Part shown: positions 15,624 through 25,065 of the stretch, piece by piece | How positions within the stretch are numbered: position 1 is the first letter of the stretch | Layout of the letters: every line of letters starts with the position of its first letter | DNA from: an uncultured Rikenellaceae bacterium | Lineage (GTDB): Bacteria > Bacteroidota > Bacteroidia > Bacteroidales > Rikenellaceae | NCBI GenBank assembly: GCA_910588925.1 | Contig: CAJURV010000007.1 | Span: forward strand, 1-49,834 | DNA length: 49,834 bases | Direction of reading: 5' to 3' | Program-made: the position numbers and the translations under genes | Notes under the pieces: model-generated | The model's database searches: none | The model's input: the letters and a program-made list of their open reading frames with translations, nothing else | What the model was told of the DNA's origin: nothing

Positions 15624-16673
15624 ATGAAAAAACATATTATAGCCGCAATAGCAGCCCTGCCGGCGCTTTTATCATGTACAGGCAAAAGCGGGGTAGTCAC
15701 ATTCTCACGCCCCGTCAAGCTCTACGAGGTGGAGTCGATGCGTTTTTTCGAACGCAACTATCCGGGAGTGGTAAAATCGGAGCGCACCAGCAATCTGGCG
15801 TTCAAGATGAGCGGCCAACTGGTGAAGCTGAACGTAGAGAACGGACAAAGAGTAGCCAAAGGCGAGTTTATCGCCGAGATAGACCCCATAGACTACAACC
15901 TGCAGCTCGACGCCGCACGTGCAGCCTATATCAACTCCAAATCGCAACTGGAACGCTACAGCCGCCTTATCGCCAAACAGGCCATCTCGCAACAGGAGTA
16001 CGAGAGCGTGCAGGCCGCCTATAAACGCGACAAATCCAACTTCGACAATGCCATGAGTATGGTACGCGAGACCAAGCTATACGCCCCGTTCTCCGGCATA
16101 ATAGAGCGCAGATACGTAGACAATTACCAGCGCGTACAACCCTCCGAACCGGTAGTAAGGCTCATAGACCCCGAGGCGCTGGAGGTAGACTTCACGCTGC
16201 CCGAGAACAACATAGACCTGATGAAGTCGGGCGACAAACAGTTCTACATCACCTTCGAGGCCTACCCCGCCACGAGATTCAAGGCTAAGGTGACCAAGTT
16301 CGTCGACGCCTCTCCCGACGGCTCCGGCGTACCCGTCACCGTGGCTCTCGACGACCCGTCGTTCGACATACGCAAATACACTGTCCGCCCCGGCTTCTCC
16401 GCAGAGGTTACCCTGAGCATAGTAAACGACGATGCGGCCGACATCACGGCCGTGCCCGTCACCGCACTGCGCGGAGGTCTCACCGGCAGCGCCGACAGCG
16501 TATGGATATACAATAAACGCGACTCCACCGTCACCCTGCACGGTGTGACTACCGGCGAACTTTTCGGCAAAGACATGATCTCCGTGACTGACGGACTCGT
16601 ACCCGGAGACGAGGTGGTGACGGCAGGCGTCTACCAGCTCGTCGACGGCGAGAAGGTGCGTCCGCTCCGATAA
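15624..16673 (+). CDS. RND efflux periplasmic adaptor lipoprotein (HlyD/AcrA family)
   Basis: The 349-residue membrane fusion protein links the inner-membrane pump to the outer-membrane channel. It has a lipoprotein signal with lipobox LLSC (Cys18), a lipoyl/barrel-sandwich part (VKLNVENGQRVAKGEFIAEID, about 70-92), a helical hairpin (about 95-145) rich in Gln/Tyr/Arg, then KLYAPFSGIIERRYVDNYQRV and the beta-barrel and membrane-proximal domains. The final segment VPGDEVVTAGVYQLVDGEKV is typical. It sits 9 bases after elbB and 47 bases before the pump gene. Confidence 0.93.
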   Translation: MKKHIIAAIAALPALLSCTGKSGVVTFSRPVKLYEVESMRFFERNYPGVVKSERTSNLAFKMSGQLVKLNVENGQRVAKGEFIAEIDPIDYNLQLDAARAAYINSKSQLERYSRLIAKQAISQQEYESVQAAYKRDKSNFDNAMSMVRETKLYAPFSGIIERRYVDNYQRVQPSEPVVRLIDPEALEVDFTLPENNIDLMKSGDKQFYITFEAYPATRFKAKVTKFVDASPDGSGVPVTVALDDPSFDIRKYTVRPGFSAEVTLSIVNDDAADITAVPVTALRGGLTGSADSVWIYNKRDSTVTLHGVTTGELFGKDMISVTDGLVPGDEVVTAGVYQLVDGEKVRPLR

Positions 16674-16720
16674 CAGATACGATATGAATAACGGCCATTG
16701 CGCCCTAACCGACCGAATAG

Positions 16721-19700
16721 ATGAACATAGTAAAGTATTCGTTAGACAATAGCAAGGTCATATATTTCTTTCTCGCCGTAATGTTGTTGGGAGGCATATT
16801 CTCGTTCGACAAGCTCGGCAAGAAGGAGGACGCCCCGTTCGTAATAAAACAGGCCATGCTGATGGTCTCCTACCCCGGCTCCACGGCTCTCGAGATGGAG
16901 CAATTGGTCACCGAGGTGATAGAGCGCGAGCTGCAGACCATGCCCAACATATACCGCATAAAGAGCGACTCTTACAGCGGCATGGCTAAAATATCCGTAG
17001 AGCTTCAGCCCTACACACCCTCCGACGACATACTCGAGATGTGGGACGTGCTCAGGCGTAAGGTGCTCAACGTGCAACAACAACTGCCTCAAGGGGTGAC
17101 TATCAATGTCAACGACGACTTCGGCGATGTATTCGGCCTCTACTACGGACTGGTGGCCGACGACGGATTCACCGACGAAGAGCTCCGCGTGCAGGCTATG
17201 GAGATAAAACGGCGTCTCTCGGTGCTCGAAGGGGTGCAACAGGTGACCATATCGGGAATACAGAGGGCGGCTATCAATGTCAACATAAGCCTCTCGCGCC
17301 TTGCCGGCCTCGGCATAGCACCCGACGCCATAGTGCAGACCATAGCCTCGCAGAACCGTCTGGTAAGCCCCGGCGACAAGCTGACGGGCCCCATGCAGAT
17401 GCAGCTCTATGCCGACGGCACCTACCGCACCCTGCGCGACATACGCAACCAGATAATAAGCACTCCTGCAGGCCAGCAGATACGGTTGGGCGACATAGCC
17501 GAGATAGAACGGGGCTACATAGAGCCCCCCACGACCATAGTGCGCATAGACGGCAAACACGCCCTCGGCATAGCCGTATCGTCGCCCAAGGACAAAGACG
17601 TGGTCAAGACTTCCGGCCAGGTGGAACAGGTTCTCTCGCAGATACGACGCGACATGCCCGTAGGCATGGAACTGGTGCCGCTCTACTCCGAAGGACAGAT
17701 AGCCCGCGAGGCCAACAACGGCTTTCTGCTCAACCTCGTGGAGTCGGTAGTGATAGTAATATTGATACTCATGTTCGTCATGGGCTTCAAGGCTTCGGTG
17801 CTCATAGGCAGCTCGCTCATATTCTCCATAAGCGGCACACTGCTCATAATGCAATGGATGGGAGTAGGGCTCAACCGCACATCGCTGGCCGGGTTCATCA
17901 TAGCCATGGGCATGCTGGTAGACAACGCCATAGTCGTGACCGACAACGCACAGGTCAACATGAAGCGGGGCATGAACAAGCGCAAGGCCATCATAGCCGG
18001 GGCCGACGTCCCCATGTGGGGGTTGGCCGGGGCTACCCTCATAGCCATATTCTCGTTCCTGCCGCTCTACATGGCCAAGGCCTCCGTGGCCGAGATAGTG
18101 CAGCCGCTCTTCGTGGTGATAGGGGTATCGTTAGGCTTGAGCTGGATATTGGCTCTCACGCAGACCACCACTTTCGCCTCGTTCATGTTTAAGGAGCCCA
18201 AGCCCGGAGACTACAAAGACCCGTACGACAAACCGTTCTACCGTACTTTCGAGAGGTGGTTGCGCGGACTGCTCGCCCACCGGTGGGGCACCGTCATAAC
18301 CATGATAGCCATATTCATGGCCTCCATGACCATAATGGGCATGATGCCCCAGAACTTCTTCCCTGCGCTCGACAAGGAGTATTTCCGTGCCGACATGTTC
18401 TTCCCCAACGGCTACAACATACGTCAGGTGGAACGCGAGATGTCTGCTGTGGAGAACTGGCTCTCGGCCCAGCCGTCGGTAAGGCGCATATCGGTGACGA
18501 TGGGCTCGGGCGCCCCGAGGTATTACCTCGCCACCGCGTCGTTCGGGCCGCAACCCAACTACGCCAACATCCTCATAGAGATGCACGACAAAGACTCCAC
18601 CGCTGCGATGGAGGACCGTTTCAACACCTACATACGCGAGAATTATCCGGCCGTGGATGTCAAATCTACGCTGTTCAAGGTGTCGCCCCAGCCCGACGCC
18701 ACCATAGAGATAGGCTTCTCGGGCGACGATATCGACACTCTCGCGATGTTATCGAACAAGGTGCAGGATATAATGCGCCGGTGCGATCTGGTAGATCAGG
18801 TGCGCAACAGCTGGGGTGCGCGGGTGCCTGTGCTCAAGCCCAACTTCTCGCAGGAGAAAGGACAACGCCTGGCCGTATCGCGTCAGCAGATGGCCCAGAG
18901 CCTGGCCATAGCCACACGCGGTGCCGGACTGGGTGAATTTCGCGAGGGCGACCAATCGATACCAATACTCCTGCGCGACATTAACGCCGGCGATTTCGAC
19001 CTGAGCGACATAAAGTCGTTGCCGGTCTTCACCGTCACCGGGCAGGTTCTCCCATTGAGTCAGGTGACCGACGACATAAAATACGAATACGACTATTACG
19101 ACATACGCCGCCTCAACCGCGAACGCGTAATGTACGCGCAATGCGAGCCCAAACGCGGAGCCAACACAATGGAGGCGTTCAACCGCATACTCGCACAGGT
19201 GAAAGAGCAGATAGACATACCCGACGGCTACGACCTGCGCATAATGGGCGAACGCGACTCTCAAGAGCAATCGAACAAGGCGCTGGGAGAGAACATGCCG
19301 TTGGTGTTCGTGTTGATATTCATAGTGTTGCTACTATTGTTCAGAGCTTTCCGCAAACCGTTGGTGATCCTCGCCATGGTGCCGCTCATATTCATAGGAG
19401 TAGTATTCGGTCTGCTGGCTTTAGGCAAGATGTTCGACTTCTTCTGCCTGCTCGGCCTTTTGGGCCTCATCGGCATGAACATAAAGAACGCCATAGTGCT
19501 GGTAGACCAGATAGGCATAGAACAAGAGAAAGGCTCCACCCCCTACGAGGCCGTGGTGGCCGCGACCAAATCGAGACTCGTACCGGTGGCCATGGCTTCC
19601 GGCACCACCATCCTCGGCATGTTGCCCCTTCTGCCTGACGCTATGTTCGGCGGTATGGCAGCTACTATAATGGGTGGCCTATTGGTGGCCACGTTCCTTA

Positions 19701-19762
19701 CGGTATTCATATTGCCCGTGACATACTCGTTGGTATTCAGGATAAAGACGCCTAAACGGTAG
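16721..19762 (+). CDS. RND-family efflux pump permease
   Basis: The 1013-residue inner-membrane pump has the RND duplication: a helix at the N-terminus, a large periplasmic porter loop, six helices with the proton-relay motif GMLVDNAIVV (D401), a second porter loop, then the second helix set with GLIGMNIKNAIVLVDQ carrying the relay Lys. The second TM4 Asp of AcrB is Asn here, as in many RND pumps. Loop motifs PGSTALEMEQLVTEVIE and VLEGVQQVTISG are typical. It exports drugs, bile salts or similar compounds by proton antiport together with the flanking adaptor and TolC-like channel. Ile is encoded almost only by ATA in its first 100 codons. Substrate unknown. Confidence 0.95.
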   Translation: MNIVKYSLDNSKVIYFFLAVMLLGGIFSFDKLGKKEDAPFVIKQAMLMVSYPGSTALEMEQLVTEVIERELQTMPNIYRIKSDSYSGMAKISVELQPYTPSDDILEMWDVLRRKVLNVQQQLPQGVTINVNDDFGDVFGLYYGLVADDGFTDEELRVQAMEIKRRLSVLEGVQQVTISGIQRAAINVNISLSRLAGLGIAPDAIVQTIASQNRLVSPGDKLTGPMQMQLYADGTYRTLRDIRNQIISTPAGQQIRLGDIAEIERGYIEPPTTIVRIDGKHALGIAVSSPKDKDVVKTSGQVEQVLSQIRRDMPVGMELVPLYSEGQIAREANNGFLLNLVESVVIVILILMFVMGFKASVLIGSSLIFSISGTLLIMQWMGVGLNRTSLAGFIIAMGMLVDNAIVVTDNAQVNMKRGMNKRKAIIAGADVPMWGLAGATLIAIFSFLPLYMAKASVAEIVQPLFVVIGVSLGLSWILALTQTTTFASFMFKEPKPGDYKDPYDKPFYRTFERWLRGLLAHRWGTVITMIAIFMASMTIMGMMPQNFFPALDKEYFRADMFFPNGYNIRQVEREMSAVENWLSAQPSVRRISVTMGSGAPRYYLATASFGPQPNYANILIEMHDKDSTAAMEDRFNTYIRENYPAVDVKSTLFKVSPQPDATIEIGFSGDDIDTLAMLSNKVQDIMRRCDLVDQVRNSWGARVPVLKPNFSQEKGQRLAVSRQQMAQSLAIATRGAGLGEFREGDQSIPILLRDINAGDFDLSDIKSLPVFTVTGQVLPLSQVTDDIKYEYDYYDIRRLNRERVMYAQCEPKRGANTMEAFNRILAQVKEQIDIPDGYDLRIMGERDSQEQSNKALGENMPLVFVLIFIVLLLLFRAFRKPLVILAMVPLIFIGVVFGLLALGKMFDFFCLLGLLGLIGMNIKNAIVLVDQIGIEQEKGSTPYEAVVAATKSRLVPVAMASGTTILGMLPLLPDAMFGGMAATIMGGLLVATFLTVFILPVTYSLVFRIKTPKR

Positions 19763-19831
19763 GCTCACTATGTCGTCGGCCCTCCTATGCGAGAGGCGGG
19801 CGTAATAAAAACCTTAAAGAACCGGCATTAT

Positions 19832-21106
19832 ATGCGAAAGATAATCATCACATTAGTAATGTTACTAACCGCCTTCCCGGCCGATGCACAGACCGTCACG
19901 CGCGAGCAATACCGCGAACGGGTGCTGGGCTACTCGCAACAGTTGGCGATCTCGCGGGAACACGTAACCTCCGCCGAAGCGGCCATCAAGGCGGCGCAGG
20001 TGGGCTTCAAACCCAAAGTGGACGCCGCCGCCGACTTCAACTATATGGTAAAGCGGATAAATCTCGAGCTCGGCACCTACGGCATACCCATGAAGCACGA
20101 GACATGGGGCCTCAACGCCACGGCGGCACAGAACGTATATGCCGGCGGCGCTGTACGCAAACAGGTGGAAGCCGCACGCATAGGGGCGGAACAGGCCGGC
20201 TACGGCGTGATGCAGACGGAGGATAACGTCATATACGCCGCCGAACTGAGCTATTGGAGCATGGCAACCGCCATAGCCTATCGCGACGCAGCCTACCGTT
20301 ATCTCTCCATAATAGAGGACACGTACGAGATAGTGAACAACCGTTTCGAAGACGGGCTCATATCGCGCAACGACCTGTTGATGGTACAGACGCGTCTGCA
20401 AGAGGCACGTCTCAGGGTGAGCGATGCCGAGACCGGCTACACGCAAGCGCTCATAGCCATGAACACCCTGATGGGCATGCCTGTAGACAAGCCTGTGGCG
20501 ATAGCAGACTCTATAAACACCGCACTTCCTCCCCTGCCGGAGATATTGTCGCTGGAGGAGGCGTTAGAGGCGCGACCCGACTACATGATAGCAAAGAGCA
20601 ACGTACGACTCGGCGAGCAGCAGCTCAAACTGACACGTTCGCGCTATCTGCCGTCGCTCGCCGTGGGATTCACCGGCCAGTACGCCACCAAGTCGATAAA
20701 CATAGACGGCAAAGGGGTGGGTAACGGCATAGCTTTCGCACAACTCCGCGTACCCATCTTCAACTGGAACGAACGCAAGCATAAAAGCGCGATAGACAAG
20801 AGTGCCATACGAATATCGGAAGAGGAGCTATCGGCAGCAGCCGACGAGATAGCCCGTCAGATGAACGACGCATACACCCGCATGACCGCCTCATACAACG
20901 ACATAGAGACAGCCCGGGGAAGCGTGGAGGTGGCACAACAGTCGCTCTCCCTGAACACATTCAGCTACAACGAAGGATTACTGACCATTCTCGACGTCCT
21001 ATCCGCCCAGCTGTCATGGCTCTCGGCCTACAACAACCTGATAGCGACCAACTACAACTGCCGTCAGGCTATAGCGGACTACATGCTCGCGACAGGCAGG
21101 TTGTGA
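19832..21106 (+). CDS. TolC-family outer-membrane efflux channel
   Basis: The 424-residue precursor has a signal peptide (MRKIIITLVMLLTAFPADAQ, cut after residue 20) followed by two repeats of the outer-membrane efflux protein fold: long coiled helices with beta-strand segments. Typical pieces are LISRNDLLMVQTRLQEARLRV, the amphipathic RVPIFNWNERK strand-helix junction and the final LIATNYNCRQAIADYMLATG. It should form the trimeric exit duct for the pump encoded just upstream (gap 69 bases). An ATG at 19787 would add 15 residues ahead of the signal peptide and is rejected. Confidence 0.93.
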   Translation: MRKIIITLVMLLTAFPADAQTVTREQYRERVLGYSQQLAISREHVTSAEAAIKAAQVGFKPKVDAAADFNYMVKRINLELGTYGIPMKHETWGLNATAAQNVYAGGAVRKQVEAARIGAEQAGYGVMQTEDNVIYAAELSYWSMATAIAYRDAAYRYLSIIEDTYEIVNNRFEDGLISRNDLLMVQTRLQEARLRVSDAETGYTQALIAMNTLMGMPVDKPVAIADSINTALPPLPEILSLEEALEARPDYMIAKSNVRLGEQQLKLTRSRYLPSLAVGFTGQYATKSINIDGKGVGNGIAFAQLRVPIFNWNERKHKSAIDKSAIRISEEELSAAADEIARQMNDAYTRMTASYNDIETARGSVEVAQQSLSLNTFSYNEGLLTILDVLSAQLSWLSAYNNLIATNYNCRQAIADYMLATGRL

Positions 21107-21299
21107 TTTACTTAGTCGTAAAGTTACAATCTACTTGTCAACAGCGTATTTATAAGGCTCATCAGGTATCTCCGACAGCCCTCGCACAAAACTAAAGGTC
21201 GCAGGGCGCCGAGACTTTTTAGACCTCAGAAATCGACGATCGCGGTCGTGCGCCACCGGAGCCAATGTGCTCACCGGAAGTTATTGAACTTAACTGAAA

Positions 21300-21338
21300 C
21301 CGGAGGAAACAGAAGAGGCTGTGCCTCCGGCGATTTTT
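21300..21338 (+). terminator. Possible terminator after the efflux operon
   Basis: CCGGAGG at 21300-21306 can pair with CCTCCGG at 21324-21330, and inside it GAGGC-TGT-GCCTC is a competing hairpin. CGATTTTT follows. It lies about 190 bases beyond the stop of the channel gene, in otherwise featureless DNA (21107-21299). Confidence 0.4.
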
Positions 21339-21454
21339 GTGGCTGAAAAGCGACGGAAGCAGCCCCACGTTAACCGAATCCCGCGCACACAAACCGACAA
21401 TTCATGCGTTCAGAGACCGTGTACTTCCCAAACTCCACGAAAACTTGCTCCCCG

Positions 21455-21650
21455 TACGCCCCGAGCGGAGCGAGGGCAATCAAATACAAATTCCGCCGTT
21501 AAATCCCGAGGCACGAGGGATGAGCGGGCCGCACCTCGCGGCGGGCAGAAATCCCCCCTCCCCAACGGAGGCCCGCGTAAGTTGCAGCAATCATAGGCCT
21601 ATTCTGCTTATTTTACACCAGACTATCCTCTCCGCCCGCCCCGAGCTACG
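21455..21650 (-). repeat. Dispersed intergenic repeat family 1, copy C
   Basis: On the reverse strand this copy carries CTATGATTGCTGCAACTTACGC, the CGGGCCTCCGTTGGGG block and the 72-base core (21475-21546), ending CCCTCGCTCCGCTCGGGGC. The core differs from copy A at one base only. It fills most of the gap between the efflux channel gene and lgt. Two overlapping plus-strand frames (from 21321 and 21337) cross it, but neither frame is maintained in other copies. Confidence 0.85.
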
Positions 21651-21716
21651 GCATCATTCTCTCTTTGTGTTTGTGACATAGCGAAAAAAGTGATAACTTG
21701 CCGCAAAATTTTAGAT

Positions 21717-22571
21717 ATGCTTCAATACATAGATTGGAATTTCAATCCGGCGTTGATCTCCATCGGCGATTTCCAGATCAGATATTATTCGCTCACATGG
21801 ATGGTCGCGTTCGTGATAGGTTATTATCTGTTCGGGTATATACTCAAACGCGAGAATCGCGACCCCAAGTTACTCGACAGTATATTAGTATATGCTTTCG
21901 TCGGCACTATAATCGGTTCGCGTCTGGGCCATTGCATATTTTACGAAGACGCCTCTTTTTGGCGCAACCCGTTACAGGTGCTCTACATCTGGCAAGGGGG
22001 GCTGGCCAGCCACGGAGCGGCCGTAGGTATGTTCATCGGTCTGTGGCTGTTCTCAAGAAAGCACAAACTGCCCCTTACATGGACACTCGACCGTGCGGTA
22101 CTGACGGTCCCGATAGGAGGCGCGCTCATACGTCTGGGTAACCTGTTCAACTCCGAAATATACGGCTATCCTACCGACCTGCCTTTTGCCTTCAGGTTCA
22201 TCGAAAACATTCCGCAATGGATGGACGGTGCGGAACCGATATACTCGCTCCCGTCCCACCCCACGCAGATATATGAAGCCGTAATATATACGGTAATTTT
22301 CGTAGTACTGTTATCGATATACTTCCGAACACGCACGGCCGAACGTTATCCGGGGGCCATATTCGGTATATTCCTCACACTGCTTTTCACGGCACGCTTC
22401 TTCGTAGAGAATCTCAAACTGGTTCAAGACAACGTCGACGCGCGATTCATGGCCGAATACGGCATAAACATAGGCCAGGCCCTCTCTATTCCTTTCGTCA
22501 TAGCGGGTGTCGTCATCACCGTAATGGCCTATCGCGGACGCTTCGCAGGTACGGCTCCTGCCAAACGATAG
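21717..22571 (+). CDS. lgt: Prolipoprotein diacylglyceryl transferase Lgt
   Basis: Lgt moves a diacylglyceryl group from phosphatidylglycerol onto the lipobox Cys of prolipoproteins in the inner membrane. The 284-residue protein has about seven helices. Signatures are VGTIIGSRLGHCIFYE, the GGLASHGAAVG stretch, the GGALIRLGNLFNSEIYG block (family R-x-GNF-N-E) and LPSHPTQIYEA. The frame opens at 21690, but MLQYIDWNFNPALISIG is the usual N-terminus. It serves the several lipoproteins coded in this window. A weak -7-like TAACTTGC lies at 21692. The next gene starts at the base after its stop. Confidence 0.96.
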   Translation: MLQYIDWNFNPALISIGDFQIRYYSLTWMVAFVIGYYLFGYILKRENRDPKLLDSILVYAFVGTIIGSRLGHCIFYEDASFWRNPLQVLYIWQGGLASHGAAVGMFIGLWLFSRKHKLPLTWTLDRAVLTVPIGGALIRLGNLFNSEIYGYPTDLPFAFRFIENIPQWMDGAEPIYSLPSHPTQIYEAVIYTVIFVVLLSIYFRTRTAERYPGAIFGIFLTLLFTARFFVENLKLVQDNVDARFMAEYGINIGQALSIPFVIAGVVITVMAYRGRFAGTAPAKR

Positions 22572-23294
22572 ATGCCGATGGAGCGCGGTAACGACATAAA
22601 CGATCTCATATTCGGGGTGCTGGCGCAGTACGGCTCGGTATCGCTTCCGTCGGTGGGAGCGTTACGGTCGGTACGGGTACCGGCATCGTTCACGGTCGAT
22701 GGGACGATAGATCCTCCGCTCCGCATAGTAGAGTTCTCCAACGAGATAGGCGACGATAAATCGCTCCCCGAGTTGATCGCAGAACGTCACTCGGTATCGC
22801 AAGCCACCGCCACGGAACGTTACGACCACTGGCTCGCATCCGTCTCGGTACGCATAACCAACGGTATGCGTTACACCATAGAGGGTGTGGGGACACTGAA
22901 TCTATTTGCCGAAGGATCGGCCATATTCTCGATGGACCACGGTCTGCGCACGCTATTGAACCCCTACGGCTCCGACGACAATATGGCTATCCCCCGCCGC
23001 AAGGCAGAACAAAAAAGAAAAGGCAAGAAGCTGAAAAAGAGAGCCGCGCACGACAAAAAAAGAGCTGGCAACAGCTCTGCCGCCGCTCCGCACCGTTACG
23101 GCATTACCGTAGCGATGGCCATATTGACGGCCGTAGTTTGCGTACTGTTGATATCGTCGGTATATTTCTCTCCCGAGGGGAACCGTCTTTTAGACCGCAT
23201 CGACCCGGAAGCCGTAAAAGGATTCCTCGACGGGATCGTAACGAAGATTACGGAGTTTTTCTCGAGTATATGGAATACGATAGGGTTAAACTGA
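22572..23294 (+). CDS. CCDC81-type HU-domain protein with one membrane helix
   Basis: The 240-residue protein looks like the Bacteroidota HU-CCDC81 family, usually paired HU-like folds fused to a membrane anchor and often a SPOR domain. Residues 8-60 (DLIFGVLAQYGSVSLPSVGA) fit the first HU unit and about 62-120 (MRYTIEGVGTLNLFAEGS) the second. A lysine/arginine-rich linker (142-165) is followed by a single helix (about 175-198) and a short 42-residue tail, too short for SPOR. The N-terminus should therefore be cytoplasmic, able to touch nucleic acid or protein at the membrane. Its ATG directly abuts the lgt stop codon, so translation is coupled. The role is unknown and the family call is by pattern only. 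Confidence 0.6.
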   Translation: MPMERGNDINDLIFGVLAQYGSVSLPSVGALRSVRVPASFTVDGTIDPPLRIVEFSNEIGDDKSLPELIAERHSVSQATATERYDHWLASVSVRITNGMRYTIEGVGTLNLFAEGSAIFSMDHGLRTLLNPYGSDDNMAIPRRKAEQKRKGKKLKKRAAHDKKRAGNSSAAAPHRYGITVAMAILTAVVCVLLISSVYFSPEGNRLLDRIDPEAVKGFLDGIVTKITEFFSSIWNTIGLN

Positions 23295-23391
23295 TTCACG
23301 GGTAAAGACACGCTAAACCTCCCTGTATAAAACACGCTTTCGGAAACAATAGGTGCGGTTTTCTATCGACCAGCCGTATTATCCGCCCCGT

Positions 23392-24948
23392 CTACTCCGG
23401 CTTGGGCGTAAGCACTATGAAAGGAACTATCATCTCCTCCATAGATACCCCTCCGTGCTGGAACGTATTACGGTAATAGCGCACGTAGTGGTTATAGTTG
23501 TTGGGATAGACCAGAAAATCGCTCCCCGTCGCGAAGATATAGCTCGAAGTTATGTTGGACTTGGGCAGATGTACCTTTTCGGGATCTGTTATGGCGAAAA
23601 CCTCCTTGGAGTCGTAATTCAGGTTGCGTCCCGTCTTGTAGCGCAGGTTTACACTGGTCTGACGGTCGCCGATCACCTTTACGGGGTTGTCGACATGTTT
23701 GGTGCCGTGGTCGGAGGTTATCACCAAGGTGTGACCTTTGTCCGACAGGCGGCGCATTATCTCCAACAGGTCGGAATGTTCGAACCACGAGCGTGTAAGC
23801 GACCTGAAAGCGGCTTCGTCTTCGGCCAGTTCCCGTATTATTTCCGTATCGGTGCGAGCATGCGACAATATGTCGAGGAAGTTGTAGACTATCACGGAAA
23901 GGTCGTTGGTGTACAACTTGTCGAGATTGTCGAGCAACTTCTTGCCAGAGTCGGGACGCACCAGCTTATCGAAACTGAGCCTGTAGTTACGCCCCAACGA
24001 CTGGAGCTGACGACGGAGAAAATCCTCCTCGTATCTGTTCTTGCCCCCCTCCTCGTTATCGCCCAGCCATAAGCCGGGCATTATCTTCTCTATGGCGGCC
24101 GGAGTGAGACCGGCGAAAAGGGCGTTACGGGCATACTGTGTGGCCGTAGGCAATATGCTGCAATAGAACTCCTCGGCAGCCACGTCGCAGAAACCGCGCA
24201 TCAGGGGCCGTATCATGAGCCACTGGTCGTAACGGAAGTTATCTATAAGCATGAACGTGACCTTGCGGTGCTTCTCCACCAATGGAAATACCTTATTGCG
24301 CATGAGCGTGTGCGACATCACAGGGCGGGAGAGCGTCTTGTCGCGGAACCACTCCTCGTAATTACGGCGGATAAACTTGGCATACTCGCTACCGGCCTCC
24401 GTCTTCTGATAACCGAGCACTTCACGCATACTCTTGTCGCTACTCTCGGTCAACTCTATATCCCAGCCCACCAGCTTCTTGTATATGGCCGTCCAGTCGT
24501 CGAACGAACGGGCTTCGGAGAGCATGGCGTTGATCTGCGCGAACTGTTCGCGATAATCGGCCGTATTGGTCTGGCTCACGAGGCGGTCGGCATGCAGATT
24601 CTTCTTTATGGAGAGCAACACCTGATTGGGGTTCACGGGCTTTATCAGATAGTCGGCTATCTTGGAGCCCACCGCACGGTCCATGATGTTCTCCTCCTCG
24701 CTCTTGGTAACCATCACCACGGGTGTGTCGGGACGTATCTCCTTTATCTTGGCGAGGGTTTCGAGACCGGTCATGCCCGGCATCATCTCGTCGAGTATGA
24801 TGAGATCGTAACGCGTATCGGTTATTATATCTATAGCGTCGTAACCGTTGTTGCAACTCTCAACGTTATAACCCTTGCCCTGCAAAAACAGCAGATGCGG
24901 TTTGAGCAGCTCTATCTCGTCGTCGACCCACAGTATGTTAGCGTTCAT
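23392..24948 (-). CDS. porX: PorX-type response regulator with PglZ domain
   Basis: The 518-residue cytoplasmic protein has a receiver domain (1-120) with D10, phospho-acceptor D53 in LIILDEMMPG, T81 and K103 in YLIKPVNP. A helical linker follows, then a PglZ (alkaline-phosphatase-fold) domain from about 205 to 515. Metal-site candidates are D236 in LIDNFRYDQW, the Thr of PTATQ at 267-271 and SDHG at 412-415. In Porphyromonas gingivalis PorX of this length and layout controls type IX secretion genes with sensor PorY and sigma factor SigP, and structural work on PorX found zinc-dependent phosphodiesterase activity. No type IX genes are in this window. It is divergent from a histidine kinase; whether they are partners is unknown. 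Confidence 0.9.
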   Translation of the reverse strand: MNANILWVDDEIELLKPHLLFLQGKGYNVESCNNGYDAIDIITDTRYDLIILDEMMPGMTGLETLAKIKEIRPDTPVVMVTKSEEENIMDRAVGSKIADYLIKPVNPNQVLLSIKKNLHADRLVSQTNTADYREQFAQINAMLSEARSFDDWTAIYKKLVGWDIELTESSDKSMREVLGYQKTEAGSEYAKFIRRNYEEWFRDKTLSRPVMSHTLMRNKVFPLVEKHRKVTFMLIDNFRYDQWLMIRPLMRGFCDVAAEEFYCSILPTATQYARNALFAGLTPAAIEKIMPGLWLGDNEEGGKNRYEEDFLRRQLQSLGRNYRLSFDKLVRPDSGKKLLDNLDKLYTNDLSVIVYNFLDILSHARTDTEIIRELAEDEAAFRSLTRSWFEHSDLLEIMRRLSDKGHTLVITSDHGTKHVDNPVKVIGDRQTSVNLRYKTGRNLNYDSKEVFAITDPEKVHLPKSNITSSYIFATGSDFLVYPNNYNHYVRYYRNTFQHGGVSMEEMIVPFIVLTPKPE

Positions 24949-25065
24949 AGGCTCGCACTATTTTATGTTTAACGTTTCAACCGTTCGATTATTGCAATTT
25001 AGCGATAATATTTGAGTTATCGTAGAAAAAACCTTACCTTTAGAGACTGTTTAAGAGTTTTTATA

